DNA of 64,000 nt from Cephalotus follicularis (taxonomy: Eukaryota; Streptophyta; Magnoliopsida; Oxalidales; Cephalotaceae), in assembly GCA_001972305.1 (NCBI GenBank), contig BDDD01000314.1:682001-746000 (forward strand), in the 5' to 3' direction. The position numbers were made by a program, and so were the translations under genes. Shown piece by piece: positions 1 to 12,648 of this stretch (position 1 is the stretch's first letter; every line of letters starts with the position of its first letter). The notes beneath the pieces were generated by a model, which saw nothing but the letters and a program-made list of their open reading frames with translations, was not told the DNA's origin and searched no databases.

Positions 1-207
1 AACTTTAAGCATAGTCTGTAAGGTTAAACATAAACCAAAAAGCTTAAACATAATTCTAAGTCAAAAACTAAGAGACATAATATAGTTTAAATAAGGGTTC
101 TAACATGACCATAAAATAACTAAGCATAAACGGTTCCATCTCCTAAGTGGTCCTTATCATAGGTGACGTCTCGCTCATCACACATTGCCCGGATGCTGTC
201 CCAGAAT

Positions 208-252
208 ACCTGCCGCATGGAAACAAAAACGCGGCTGAGCAAACCTCAGTAC
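208..252 (-). other. Splice-acceptor-like LTR box
   Basis: On the minus strand it reads GTACTGAGGTTTGCTCAGC, then a T-rich run, then CATGCGGCAG/GT. The layout is branch-point-like TACTGAG, pyrimidine tract, CAG/G. The same box recurs in the other LTRs of this type. Confidence 0.5.
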
Positions 253-1594
253 GAATATAGAATCATAAAACATAAAACGGTAATTTAAAAGATAGAACAA
301 TACCTGAATTTTCAAATATCATATACTTTATACATAAGATAATTGAAAATGATTTTCAAAAGCAAAGATAAGTAGTCATACAATCAATTCAAAATGAATA
401 TCGAATTTTCAAAGCGTTATTCAATTTAAAGACATAATCCAAGTTCAAAACAGTATCCAAATCAAACGTTCAGATTACTTTAACATCAACCAAGTTAAAG
501 ATTTTAAAATAAAAACTTATCCGATTCCATAATCTCATCATAGAGATCCAAACATATAACAGAGACTTATCCGATTCTGAAATCTCATTACCGAGATCCA
601 AAGCGCATACACATGTGCGAAGTTGCAAGGGGTTCATGAGGCCCACATGCCAAACAGAAAGACGTGTACGGCACTACACAATCAATCCCCAGAATCCGAA
701 TCCTTAACATATCAAAAACTAGAGTATACCCATACGCCTCTATCACAAAATCGGATCCATAAATCCACCTCATGGGATTTATTCAAAACAAAGAGAGAGG
801 TCGTGGTCAAATCACACAGCTACGGAAGTGTCATGTCCCCGTGCCAGGCCTACGACATGCCTATGGTACCTCCATAGGTAGGAAATATCTCTGTGTATAT
901 CCTTATTTCAAAACATTGTTTTATTTCTAAAAATAATTTAAAAACGTAAACACATTTTCTAAACATTTTCTGGACTTTAGCAAAATCATTACATAACATC
1001 AACTCATTTATTTTCAACTATAAAGAGATGATCGTATCATATTTCTTAACATATCATAGCATAGGAATAAAGTCAAGAACATTAAATTCTCAAAATGTCA
1101 ACTGACTTTTATTTTCAAAATCGTATCGAATCATAAAACATAGCCAAGTTCATAAAACAAGAGGAATCACATTTGAATTCATTTCGGTAAAACCAAAGGA
1201 AGAGACCAAGAACGAAGAATCCGTACGTTATTCATAAAGTAAAACTAACATTTTTACTCTAATAAAATCAATAGGAGCGCCAAAGAAAGAGTGATCCGTA
1301 CATTATTCATAAAGTAAAATTATCTTTTATTTACTACAGTAAAACCGATAGGAGGGTATCAAGGAACGAAACATCCGTACCTTAAGCGATCATAACAAAG
1401 ATAGAAGAATTGATCAACAATTTAAAAGTCCCTCGAAGCACAAAAATCTAAAAGATACAATATCATTCATATAAGCATTCAAATATCACTTCCAAACATC
1501 AAACAGTAATTTAACAATGCTTAAAACATGCTCCAAATCATTAGACGAACAAACGGATTACAAAACTTAAAACCAGAAATTTTTATGGACAATT

Positions 1595-1765
1595 CCAGTC
1601 GACTGTATCAAGATCCAGTCGACTACTCAAAGGTGGCAGTCAACTGTGTGGCATAGGCAGCCGAATACTCATACTAGGTTGAATCCAGTCGACTGTGACA
1701 GGGGTCCAGTCGACTGTTCAAGGCAAAACAGTCGGCTATTTCGAGAGGCAATCGACTGTTCTGGG
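1595..1765. repeat. GTCGAC palindrome array, CAGTCGACTG dialect
   Basis: It holds four exact GTCGAC cores, most in the context CAGTCGACTG, plus decayed copies (GTCAAC, GTCGGC, ATCGAC). Spacing is irregular, so it is not a tandem repeat. Confidence 0.75.
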
Positions 1766-2884
1766 CGACAGAACAGCAAACACAGTAGTTTTAAATCCAA
1801 TTTTTCTGTTAAAACCATTTTACTACATTACCAGATGATTTTAAACACTTAAATAGGTCTTATGTGACTTAACTGTGGCATTTAAACATAAAGAAACAAG
1901 AAATCTATGCCATTAGTGATCATGCTTTAAAGAGAAGAAATTTTCCAATTTATTACATGCATAGCTTATGATCAATTTTCTGTCATTCACCCATTGTTAG
2001 GTTCAAAATATGTTTACTAGCATTACCAGACTCTTCAGGACTTGCTAGTAATCTCATAAACAGTAACAAAACATGCATGGCATGAAATCAAAACTAAAAC
2101 TCACTAGCAACCACATGCAATGGACTTTGATAACAAACTAAATGCTAAACCATAACATCAAAGGAAAAACGAACCTGGTAAGATGATCAAAGAAGAACAA
2201 AAGGGATTCTAATCTTGCAGGTTTGGCTCTAGGAGGAAGATAAACAGTGGAGGCACAAACAATGCATAATGGCATACATATACAATATGGGAAAGGCAAT
2301 TTAGGTCATGGTAAGCTAAAAAGGAAATCAAAATCTGTTATGATAAGGAAAAAGGAGCAAAATTTCGGGATTGACAGGGAGAAAAGAAGGCAAGAAATCT
2401 GTTTTGTGAAGGGAGAGAGCAAGAGTACGGAAGAGGGAGGGAAATAAAAGGGAAAATAAGCCTTTAACCCAAAAAAATAAAGATTTTATTCCTTAATAAA
2501 ACAATTTTGCCATTTATAATAAATAAAACTAATTTAAACTAATTTACAATACAATAAAATTAATTCAATTAATTTTACTTATTCACGTACATAGTCCAAC
2601 CAACCAACCGATATTCCACAGCCCAAAATTAACGTCTTTAAGCCTAAAACATAAAAGCCCAAATTAATATTCACCAACCATATTATTATTTTAAAAACTT
2701 ATTTTAAAATACAAAACAATAAGTTTTTGCTTTTCCAACATTCATATTCTAATAAATATGAAAAGCCCTAAGTTAAAATTCACATAACCCAAAGAACACA
2801 TTATGCCAAAACAAAATATGCCAACACAACCAATAAATCAAATTTAAAATCCAAAATATGCACGTGAACAAACGGGGTATTACA

Positions 2885-3639
2885 TCTGACACATCCACAA
2901 AACTTTCATTAACCAACTTCCTCCCAAGCCGATTATGAAGCCTCAACCTCAACTTCTCCGCTTGCTCAGCTGCTGTCCCCGCTGCATATCCAACAAAACC
3001 CTCCAATCTAATAAACCGGTTAAAGAACTCTGTAACAGTCTCATCATCTGTTTGTCGGGTAGTCTCGAACTCCCGGGCATACGCCTCTTTATCAGCAATT
3101 GGGAAGTACTGCCGATAAAAGACCCCACAAAACCTGGTCCACGATAGACCAGTAATGAACTCTCCACCCTGTGCTATCCTCAAAGCCTTCCACCAATGTT
3201 TTGCGTCCCCATCCAACTTGTAAGCAGCCAACCTCACTTTTACTACATCGCTACACCTTAGCACCTCAAAAATCTTCTCCTTTTGGGCTATCCAATATTC
3301 AGTATCTACAGGGGTCGATGTCGAACTGAATGCCTGAGGTCTCTATTTCTGGAACCTCTCTAGCTAGATGTGTACCAAAACATCGGGCTGATCCTCCACT
3401 ATTTCATCCAACCGTGCGTTTACCCATACATCTTCTTCAACCACATTTCTTTGCTGGTCCTGATCCAAATTATGCTATTGCATTTCTTGAATCACTCGAG
3501 TTACCACTTGAGGAACAACTTGTGCAACCACTTGCCTTACCAACTCGTCCAAGGTCGGCTCATTTCATACACCTTCTCGTGCAGTAGCTAGCTCGTCATC
3601 TTGATTAAGATTCCTTGGTCGTCAACCTCTACGTGCCAT
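2885..3639 (-). pseudogene. Ty3/gypsy gag remnant (5' half)
   Basis: On the minus strand a Retrotrans_gag-like protein is readable, with KVRLAAYKLDGDAKHWWKAL, then FYRQYFP, then KEAYAREF, closely matching the gag of element A. The likely start is ATG at 3639 (MARRG), but a stop follows after five codons and the first part is frameshifted, so it is dead. The readable part (3264 down to 2885) stops exactly where the LTR at 1-2884 begins; the rest of gag and pol are not in the window. Capsid protein of a retrotransposon by family knowledge. Confidence 0.8.
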
Positions 3640-3783
3640 CTACGAACAAGAACCGGAATATGACAAAACAAACAGTAAACTAGTCAAGGACATACCAAAC
3701 GATGATTAAGGAATAGCCCTAACCCAATATCTACCCATCTCACAAGTCAAACCTAGATAGGCTTTCTAAGAAATGAAACCTAT

Positions 3784-3795
3784 GCCTCTGATACA
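3784..3795 (-). other. Primer binding site (iMet tRNA), mutated
   Basis: On the minus strand it reads TGTATCAGAGGC, one base short of the usual TGGTATCAGAG. It lies just inside the LTR that starts at 3801, which fixes the direction of this element as minus. Confidence 0.65.
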
Positions 3796-4180
3796 AAAAA
3801 TGTAACACCCCCGGTTCAGGATCGGGATGTCACCCCCGATTCTGAGTCAGTTTGTCACACAAAACTGAACTAACAGAAACATATAAGAAATATCTTAATC
3901 TTTATCTTTACCTAAGTCATCAAAACCATAATAAAGTCTCCAAATTAAGCTGATAAAAGAAAATCTTAGGTTCAAAAACAATTTCTCAGGTTCAAAAACA
4001 ATTACTGCTTATAATCAAGATAAATCTCCAAGTTAACACTTGATGGTCTACACATAATCTGATAACATAATCTAAAAATCATAGTCTGAAAAACATAACA
4101 TTTCTAAGAGAAATCAACTCTAAGAAATCCTCAAGCCAAAGGTGCACCTCTCATCACACCTGCCCATGCTGCCATTGAAT

Positions 4181-4226
4181 ACCTGCCGCATGGAAAACAA
4201 AAACATAGCTGAGCAAACCTCAGTAC
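4181..4226 (-). other. Splice-acceptor-like LTR box
   Basis: Same box as at 208-252, about 385 bases from the 3' end of the LTR in the sense direction; the central GCG is mutated to ATA. Confidence 0.5.
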
Positions 4227-5760
4227 GATTATAGAATCATAAAACAGTTTACAAACAAAATAGTTTACAAGACGAAACAAAACGGTTATGAAACAAAACG
4301 GAATAATTTACAAATCAGAACATTACAAAACAAAAATGTACAAACCTTTTTCGAAAATAGAACTATTCATAAATAAACTAAAATTATGCAATTCAAATAC
4401 TGCTCATGTAAACTGAAATCAGTAACCTTCAGATAAAACTTTCAAAAGTAAACATATGAACTTCCATAAAGAATATAGTTTCATACATGTCAGTTTCTAA
4501 AACTTTTTCCAAACGATGGTTTATACTGAGATATGCAATAACAGATTAAATACATAAATATATGCAGGGGATCCTGCAAAATCCACATGCCAAACGAAAT
4601 GACGTGTACGACACTACATAATCAATTCCCAAAATTCAGAATCTAACAATAACTAGAGTCGACTCATACGCCTCTGTTGGCCATATCCTATCACAAGATA
4701 TTAAGAGACATTGTAGACTAATCACACCACTACGGAAGTGTCATGTCCACGTGCTAGGCCCACGACATGCCTATGGTACCTGCGTAGGTAGGAAACAATA
4801 AATTCTCAGTATTTCAAATATAATGATTTTATGAACAATCATTTCAAATTATTGGTTTACTCCAAAACCAATTCAAAACATATACATATCGTATCATAAA
4901 ATTAGCATACTTTCATAAGTGAAAATCATGCAATTTAATAACAAAATATGTATCATAAAATTAGCACACTTTTATACGTGAAAATCATGCTGAATTTATA
5001 AAATCAGTATTATTCAACTTTACTCAAAAGTAATAAAACAAACTTTGTTCAAATCATATCAAAACGAAGAATCCATACGAGAAACATATATGAATTCATT
5101 TCAATAAAATCAGAGGATAATGATTTGAAATTGAAAGTATCGATACTTATGCATCAGAAACAAAACTAAATCAATTCAGATATAACCGAAGGATGATAAC
5201 CAAAGACGGAGAAAGTTCGTACATTTTCACAATCAGAAATCAACGCATTTTAAATTTTCACAATAACTGAGGCGATCGTACGAAATTTTCGTAAACAGAT
5301 CATAACTAAATTTATAATGTCAGAAATATTTAATTTCCCAAAAATATTAAAGCTGACTTTATTTTCAAAACATGACAAAGTTCGTAGCATAATGAAATTC
5401 ATAAAACCAAAGGAATATCAAAAATCCGTACATATTCATTAAAATATAGGACTGAATTTATTCAAAACATAGCAGAAGCTCATAATAAAACAAAGATTAT
5501 TTCAAATAAAAACCGAATGATATCCAAAAACGAAGAATCTGTACTTTATTCACAAAGTAAAACTGAATTTATAAAATCGACAAGAGTGTATCAAAAAACG
5601 AAAGATCCATACCTTAGCCACTCAAACCTATCCCAAAAAGAAATCAAAAGCACACTTGGAATCACCTTAACCTCCACCACAATTGTTATCAAAACCTGGA
5701 CGGATCAACCCAAACATTACCATAACATATGAATACAAAAATAACAAAATAGATAGAGAA

Positions 5761-6050
5761 AGCGTCAACGTGCATGTCAAAAGCGTCGACGTGGATGACA
5801 AAAGTGTCGGCACTAAACGTAAGGCGTCGACGGTTTCAACACGCCTTGTACTCAAAGCGCTTCACAAACCATTGATAGAACATACAAACATACAAGACAT
5901 AAGCGTCGACGTGCAAGGAAAGGCATCGACGGTTTAGGCATAAGCGTCGACTGTAAAACGAAATAGTCGATGTTTAGACACAGGCATGGTGTTTAAAACA
6001 TATTTTATACACACAGGAATCGACGCTTTCGATAGACGTCGATGCTTTAC
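5761..6050. repeat. GTCGAC palindrome array, GCGTCGACGC dialect
   Basis: Four exact GTCGAC cores, mostly written AAGCGTCGACG on the plus strand, plus decayed forms such as GTCAAC, GTCGAT and ATCGAC. Confidence 0.75.
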
Positions 6051-6810
6051 ATCGAAAACATGAAAACCGCACTACTTTACCAGTTAAAAACCATGATCAA
6101 AATCCAATTTTCTTAAACATGAATTATAACAGCAATATACCAGTTCTAAAACATGACTTCTACTGTTCAAAAACATCAGTTTAACATCTTAGACTCATCA
6201 ACCATGAATATGCAGATTGAATATAGAGATAACACTTTCCAAAATATAGTTTCTCACATTTCATAAACAGATTTCAATGCATGACTATAATCCGATTTTC
6301 TTTGCATAATTCATGAAACAGTAGTATGGAAATAATAAAACATGATTTCTTTGATAAAAACGCCAGTATAGCAACTGGTATGCATAGACATTAAACTTAA
6401 TGTTTGAATATCACAGAAAACATTTCAGAAATAGAGCTTAAAGGAGTTCATTATTAAAACAATTTCTAGCAGATTTTAGAACAATCTAATGATAAAAAAT
6501 AGTAATATATATCGAAAACTAAAGGTTATGTTCACAAAATACCTTCAGTTGATGCAAAACGATGAAGAACAAAAGAGAGAATGTGTCTGTGTTGTTTGAA
6601 GAACAATGCAGATGGTGGATTCTTTTAAAAAGATGAAATTTAAGGTTTTATGCAAAACGTGTATTTTAAATGATAGAATTTGGTGAATTAACACCTTCCT
6701 TATGAGTAGAAAGCATGTCAAACAAAGAAGGAAATTAGATAATCATTAAGGAAAGAATCTCTATTTCTAAAAACAAAACCACCATCCAGGATAAATAAGG
6801 AAGACGACCA

Positions 6811-6950
6811 AAGCGTCGACGGTAAGGCAAAAGCGTCGATGCTTAATCCTTTGCATGCAATATGCATCGACGTGTTTACGCCGTTACAAAACGATAAGAC
6901 CACAATGCTAAGGTGTAAACGCTTAGGAAGAAGGTGTCAACGCTTAACGC
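6811..6950. repeat. GTCGAC array, second cluster in the LTR
   Basis: AAGCGTCGACGG, AAGCGTCGATGC, CATCGACGTG and TGTCAACGC lie 130-270 bases from the sense start of the LTR. Confidence 0.65.
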
Positions 6951-7080
6951 CAGAACAAAACAAAATTGAGTTTTCAAAGACAAAACTCAAATGGCCCAAA
7001 AACACATAACATAAAACATATGGCATTCGACAAAAAACGTAACATACTATGTTAAACATATAGACAACGAGCCCGGTTAT

Positions 7081-8216
7081 TAAATTAAATATAATTATAA
7101 AATAATTATCCTAATTATTTTTCTCTCGTACGGTATCGGAAATATCAGCCTGTATTGTGTGTGCCCCTATGGGTTCACTATTACGCTGGCCGTAGGATTA
7201 AATCGTGAGACTCAATATTATCCGATTAAATATTTATTATCACAAAAAAAAAATTATTTCAGACATTTTGAATTAAAACTATTTTAATTATTTTCTTCCA
7301 AGATTAATTATTAATTTAATCACAAGCATCCTACCGGTCAACATCGACACCCCCATGTAATATGAATTATCTGCGAACCACGATTTACAAGTACATGCAC
7401 GTATAGTCCTTCCATTGACAATGCTCTGATTAAATCTAGGGTACGGATTATGTCAGACGCCAATAATTTAATATTTAGCCTCGTGACTATCTGCCGTCAG
7501 CCTAAATAATATTAGAGGTGCCACTCTAATATTCGACCAATGATATCACACTCTTGATATCGTGGCTAGCCAGGCCAGGCACTAATTTGCTAACAAAAAT
7601 CTTTATGAGCATAATCTTCTTTTACTAGAAGCAATGGATGCCTCAATTCATAAGCGTACTATGTCCAACTAATGCCTGTATACACTTAATTGAATATGTA
7701 TTTAAGCACCATAAAACACAACACCCTATGCACAAGACATCTAGTGATGGCTCATGTCCAAGGACCACATGCACTGCTATAAAACTAGAATTATGTCTGA
7801 CATGTAAGTAAAACTCCATAAAGATATTCTATCAACAGTCACCTTCAGTGAACTCATTAACGAGCACTCACGTAGTTGTCATAGCATCAGCCATGAGAGT
7901 GGTGTGAGATCAGTCACCCTCTGCTTACCGATCTGAAAATACGTGCTGGTCTATCTGGATTGATTATGCCCTGAGTGTCAATCCTATGACCAGGAAGATT
8001 CGAAATAAAGTATACCGAGATTCCAATTCTCACGTCATGATCTCATCATGAACTTGGTTCTCTAACTTTATTCCAGGACATTCAATTATTAAATAAACAT
8101 GTATTCAAATAATGAACTCATAGCCAATGATAAAATATAAACATCTTTATTGAATTTATATACAAGATAGAGTAAATACAAGCACAACACTGGCTTGTAG
8201 GACTTTATCTCTAACA
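7081..8216 (-). mobile_element. Probable Ty1/copia-type LTR
   Basis: The right end reads CTCTAACA, so on the minus strand the unit starts TGTTAGAGATAAAG, a typical copia LTR start. It is AT-rich and non-coding, with no gypsy LTR boxes. The left boundary is uncertain. It lies between the broken end of one gypsy LTR and the broken start of another, and I find no matching target duplication, so it may mark a recombination joint. Identification rests on the terminal sequence and general composition only. Confidence 0.5.
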
Positions 8217-8859
8217 ATAAGAACCTTAAAATTAACCTTCAAGTACAGCTTCAGCAGCAAGCCTTCGATTTTCCTTCGTCAATCTGAAATATTAGGTATT
8301 ACCCTTTGTCCCCACTTGGCTAAGTAAGGAATATGCATGAAGATGAATGTATGTATGTAATCATGCAGGACAGTTTATTTTTAAAAACTATATAGATATA
8401 TATTCCAATATATATAAGAAACAATGCCAAGTGGCTACAATCAGTCAGGTATCAATCATACCGCACAAGGGTACAAACAATGAAGTTGTCCGAAGACCAG
8501 AAATGGGTGTCATCTGTCACTACCTCCTAGCCCCAACGATACACCACCTAACTACCACCATGCACTCCGATGACGATAGGAAAGGTAAACAGTATTGCCG
8601 ACACTTAGTGGGCAATTAACAGTCACAGTTTGCATTGCAGATAAGTTTGGTGTATAAGATTTAGCCAACTCCAGGCACCTAGGCTCACCTCTGTAGTCCA
8701 TGATACACTCTGATCACCAGACCATCAGAAACTATCAATCACAGTCAATATAGTATAGTATAGGTATTACATATATAATGTAATATAACAGTAATCTCTT
8801 GTGAAAGATAAATCAGTAAAAGAGTTTGGTAGAATCTCATTTGAGAAAACAGTACAGTG

Positions 8860-8945
8860 CAGTAGTTCTCACTTGGAGAAAACAGTAAACAGTTCAGTAA
8901 TTCTCACTTGGAGAAAATAGTACAGTAACAGTAGGTTTTCTTTAA
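8860..8945. repeat. Short tandem repeat in LTR
   Basis: A unit of about 45-50 bases containing TCTCACTTGGAGAAAA and ACAGTA runs is present two to three times. Confidence 0.5.
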
Positions 8946-9269
8946 AAACAGTAGTTGAAAACCTTTAATAGTGCATATAGCATTCAGTAATTAAAATCGT
9001 TGAAACAGTAGCATTTATAAAATACTTTGATAGCTATAACTATCTATAACAATAGCAATATTCACTTGCATAACAGTATGAGCAGTAGAAATTCAAGGAT
9101 TCAACAACGAATAAACAAACAGTACAATCAAATGCAATATATGCAATCAAACAGTGGATATAAGTCATGCAATTCCTATAATATGATTACACATGGCCAG
9201 GATTGACTGTTGAAATCACCCATATGGAAGTCGGTGTAATCAGGAGAATTAAAAGCGAAACATGACCTT

Positions 9270-9475
9270 GAGCGTCGACAGTTTCGACTAAAGCGTTGAC
9301 AGTTTACACTTAAGTGTCAACACATTTCCTTTAAGCGTCGACAGTTCTTTGCTTAAGTGTCAACACATTTCCTTTAAGCATCGACGAACTACACGCAAAG
9401 CGTCGACAATTCTACTAAAGCATCGCCAGTTTACAGTTAAGCGTCGACGGTCCTATATTAAGCGTCGGTGCTTTA
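9270..9475. repeat. GTCGAC array, GCGTCGACGC dialect
   Basis: Four exact cores in AAGCGTCGACA/G, alternating with AAGTGTCAACAC, which is the same palindrome with its CpG sites changed to TpG/CpA. Confidence 0.75.
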
Positions 9476-10309
9476 TGGCATTGAGTCAATTTTCCAGAAA
9501 ATAGAGTATGCATTTCACAGTTCAATCCACTCCAAAACAAGCATTCAATCACGAATAAAATTTTTCCACATGAAATACATGTTATATGTTCACAATCATG
9601 TCACAAATCCTACCTCAAATTGCTTTCCCAGAATCAATTTCGGATTGACTCTTCTCTTTACCCCAAGACTTTTTCCAACTCCACTCAATCTCCAATAATC
9701 TCATAATTTAATTGTCACACCCCGTTCCCATAACAACAATAAAAGTGGTGGCAATCAACATATAAATCCGGCTTATGCAATTTACCATAAATTTAAAACC
9801 TTCCATATCCATTAACAACTTGCGGAAGCATTTAAATATAAGCCGAAATATAACGTAACATGCATCCCATACTACATGCTACAACAATAAACATCATCAA
9901 AGTTAACTGCCCTTAAACGGAGCGTGAACAATATTAATCAATACATCAATTCATTTATTACAAAGATCCATAAACGTTTCTCAAAAGCAGAAACAACATA
10001 AACTCCACTTTGCTCCCCGGAACTCAATGGTAACAATCCGCTGTTCACGATGTCACAGTATCACAATGCACAATTCACGGTCTCAAACAAGTCCAAAGGA
10101 CTACACAATACTCGGTTCACAGTTCACGGTACACGGTGGGTACGAAGAGTGTCGCCAACTCCTGGCCCCGACGTCGTACATCCCGACATCGGCCCCATCT
10201 CCGGACGGCACGAAGCAGGTCACAATACAATAAGTCACCCAGCCAACTCCTGGCCCCTGAGTCGACCAGACCACTAGTCATCGCTGGCATCTCCGACACG
10301 CAACTAGTA

Positions 10310-10360
10310 CGGCCACAATCACAATCACAATCAACAATCACAGTCAACTCAATCACAATC
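10310..10360. repeat. CACAAT-type microsatellite
   Basis: Imperfect hexanucleotide repeat (ATCACA)n inside the solo LTR. Confidence 0.7.
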
Positions 10361-10460
10361 ACAATCATCTCGATGCTCAAAACAGTTTTCCAAGTAAATT
10401 TATAAAACAAAGATACTTGAAAACAAACTCATTTTCACGATGTCACGGTTCTCGATTCAC

Positions 10461-10537
10461 GATGTTACAAAACTCAGTTCATAATGTTTACAAAACTCAG
10501 TTCACAATGTTTACAAAACTCAGTTCACGATGTTTGG
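10461..10537. repeat. 23-base tandem repeat, about three copies
   Basis: The unit AATGTTTACAAAACTCAG plus TTCAC repeats head to tail with one or two changes; the flanks hold further partial copies. Confidence 0.8.
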
Positions 10538-10729
10538 AAGCCATTTTCACAGTCCTTCGAAAATATATATTTGCTTGAACATACATTTTCGTGTTAAATA
10601 ATGATTTATAATGATCATGAATGCACTTCCAAAAGAATGATGCAACAGTTCACAATCAGCAATACTCAGTCACAATCACAGTTCATCACAGTACAAGATG
10701 CATACACATGCCCACAATGCAAGACAGAC

Positions 10730-11060
10730 ACGAACGGTTGTCCCTCACTGACAGTCGGTTGTTTTCCTTCAACAGTCGGCTGTCCTAAACTGGCAGTCGG
10801 CTGCCAACACTCGACAGTCGGCTGTCATCCTTGACAGTCGGTTGTTCATACCCAACAGTCGGCCGCTGGCCTACAGCAGTAGGCTACTCAGGCCTCTGCA
10901 GGCGTTTCTCAGTAACACACATGGAAAGTCGACTGGCTCCCAAGCACAGTCGGCTGGATCCATTGAGTAGTCCGCTGTTCATACCAAATAGCGAACTGGC
11001 GCACTCGTGCAGTCGTTTGTCCTCTTGGACAGTCGGCTGGATTCTGCAGACAGTGCAGAA
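10730..11060. repeat. GTCGAC-derived array, CAGTCGGCTG form
   Basis: At least ten copies of ACAGTCGGCTG or ACAGTCGGTTG at intervals of about 20-30 bases. The core GTCGAC has become GTCGGC/GTCGGT here, so the array has drifted as a group. It is the densest array in the window. Confidence 0.75.
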
Positions 11061-11119
11061 AAACAGCGGCAAAACAAATCCACAACTCACAACGACCCAT
11101 TCTAACACTCAACGAATCA

Positions 11120-11225
11120 TAGCGTCGATGTTATCTCTAAGCGTCGACGTTTATCGCGAATCAGGACTCATTCTCCGTATAACAATCTATAGCATCGACG
11201 CTTCTTTCCTAAGCGTCGACGGTTA
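11120..11225. repeat. GTCGAC array, GCGTCGACG form
   Basis: AAGCGTCGACG occurs at about 11140 and 11212 with AGCGTCGATG and AGCATCGACG between, so a second dialect follows the first within 60 bases. Confidence 0.7.
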
Positions 11226-12648
11226 AGCAAACCAAAACATGGTTCCTTCAACACGTCTCAAAGCCGATCGAGTTCAAGGCATGCAACACATGCGATCCGA
11301 TCTACAATCATCGTAAAACACAATGTGCAAGACGGGTTAACTATTCATAGCAACCCTAACACAGTCACACAATTCATAATCCACACATTCCAAGACACGA
11401 TATGCATGCATTTCATCATGGAACATTTATTATAATTGAATTCAAACCACATTTATAAAATCCCCTATCTGTTACAGCAGTAACAACCGCACAGTCGAGT
11501 TGCACGTTCAATTGCCGAACCTTTTCGATAACCGTTGAACCAAAGCCGGTTCTTGTCGATTGATCAGTTCCTCAATGCCAAATCCAATGGCCACTCACAC
11601 ACTGCACATACAACACATTTCTGTTATGTTCGACACACAAAATATTTTCGTTGCCGAAATGCCGGCCGGATTCCGACCGACACAACCAGGCGATGAAACA
11701 CCCATCAACAGGTTCCACATTGAACGGTCTACTCAAAACTGGTCAAGACTTGCTGGGAATCGGCGCCGAACGTTGCGCCACGGCCGACAGTGAGTTGCGA
11801 CTCACTGAGTCAACTCGCCGGACCTCCACAGGTCCGATCACCACCCAAAAACGCCACACATTCACCAGTCCTACACATCCATGGCCGTGACTCGCCAAGA
11901 ATCGGCGCCAAAAGCGCTCTCTCAGGCAGCCGTGAGTCGACTTGCTGAGTCGACTCAATCAATTGATTCCGGTTGTTTCCGGCCGAATCACGCCTCACTG
12001 GTGGTCGAAATGGGTAGAGCTAGTCCTCTACACCAAAACCCACACCACCCGCGACGTTAACGGCGCCGGGAAACGCCGGGTAAGAGGCGCGACAGTGGCG
12101 GCAAGGAGAAGAAAAAAAGAAGAAAAAGAGAAGGAGGGGGAGGAGGTTACCGTCGGTTGGAGGCCCTGGGTTGACCGGCGTGCTCTCCCGGTCCGGTAGC
12201 TGGCTTTGGCGTCCTCTCCCGTTCTCTCTGCCGATCTCTCTCCCACTCTCTCTCGCCATCTCTCCCTGTTGCAGGCGCACAGAGCACCTGTAATTCCTTT
12301 CATGCACGGGCGCGTGATGCGCTCATGTGTGTCTCTCTCTCCCTTTATTCATTTGTTATTTTTCTTTCTCTTTAGTATTTTCTGGTAAAATACTAAGGTA
12401 CGGGTCCCGATTTTTCAGCAAATTGTGACATAAATTATCCAAACAACCACCAAAATAATCGCAATAATATTGCGAACATTTGGGCTTTATTGTCGCGCAT
12501 TAAAAATAGATTTTATTGGCCGTCTTAGCTAACACGATTACGACTTAAATGCGTAATGCCTTTTTATTACTCTGGGCTCTATCGATTTTATCACGACTGT
12601 ACACGCACCAAATTCATAATAATTATTTATGAAATTCAGGGCGTTACA

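Larger units (their letters stand above)
1..2884 (-). mobile_element. Ty3/gypsy LTR, cut by window start
   Basis: The right end reads GGGGTATTACA, the complement of the usual sense start TGTAATACCCC. The segment carries the LTR boxes seen elsewhere in the window: a splice-acceptor-like box at 208-252, a hairpin box near 811-882 and a GTCGAC array near 1595-1765. The sense start lies exactly against a gag codon of the next element, with no polypurine tract. So this LTR was probably inserted into that gag rather than being its 3' LTR. Its arrays are of the CAGTCGACTG type, like element A, unlike the LTR at 3801. The left end and left target duplication lie outside the window. Confidence 0.8.
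3801..7080 (-). mobile_element. Ty3/gypsy 5' LTR
   Basis: It begins TGTAACACCCCC next to a primer binding site. It contains the acceptor-like box (4181-4226), the hairpin box near 4714-4795, and two GTCGAC arrays (5761-6050 and 6811-6950) of the GCGTCGACGC dialect. It matches the solo LTR at 60692-63206 in order of parts and in sequence near the sense start. The far end is degraded: the expected ...GGGTATTACA is replaced by a CCGGTTATTA-like sequence at about 7070-7080, so that boundary is approximate. Confidence 0.75.
9713..12648 (-). mobile_element. Solo LTR, Ty3/gypsy, TSD TTAAT
   Basis: TGTCACACCCCG at the left and GGGCGTTACA at the right, flanked by TTAAT at 9708-9712 and 12649-12653. 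No internal region is present, so this is a solo LTR of 2936 bases. It shares a box with CGCCAACTCCTGGCCCC (about 10150) with the LTR at 54586. It holds three different GTCGAC dialects. The 11740-12060 part is GC-rich and has TGAGTCGACTCA-type palindromes. Sense is minus, from comparison with element C, where LTR and internal region are both visible. Confidence 0.92.

Noticed and set aside
12020-12307. Arg-rich and Ser-rich frames in GC-rich DNA
   Set aside because: They lie in the CT/GC-rich part of a solo LTR and in overlapping frames; no domain is recognisable.
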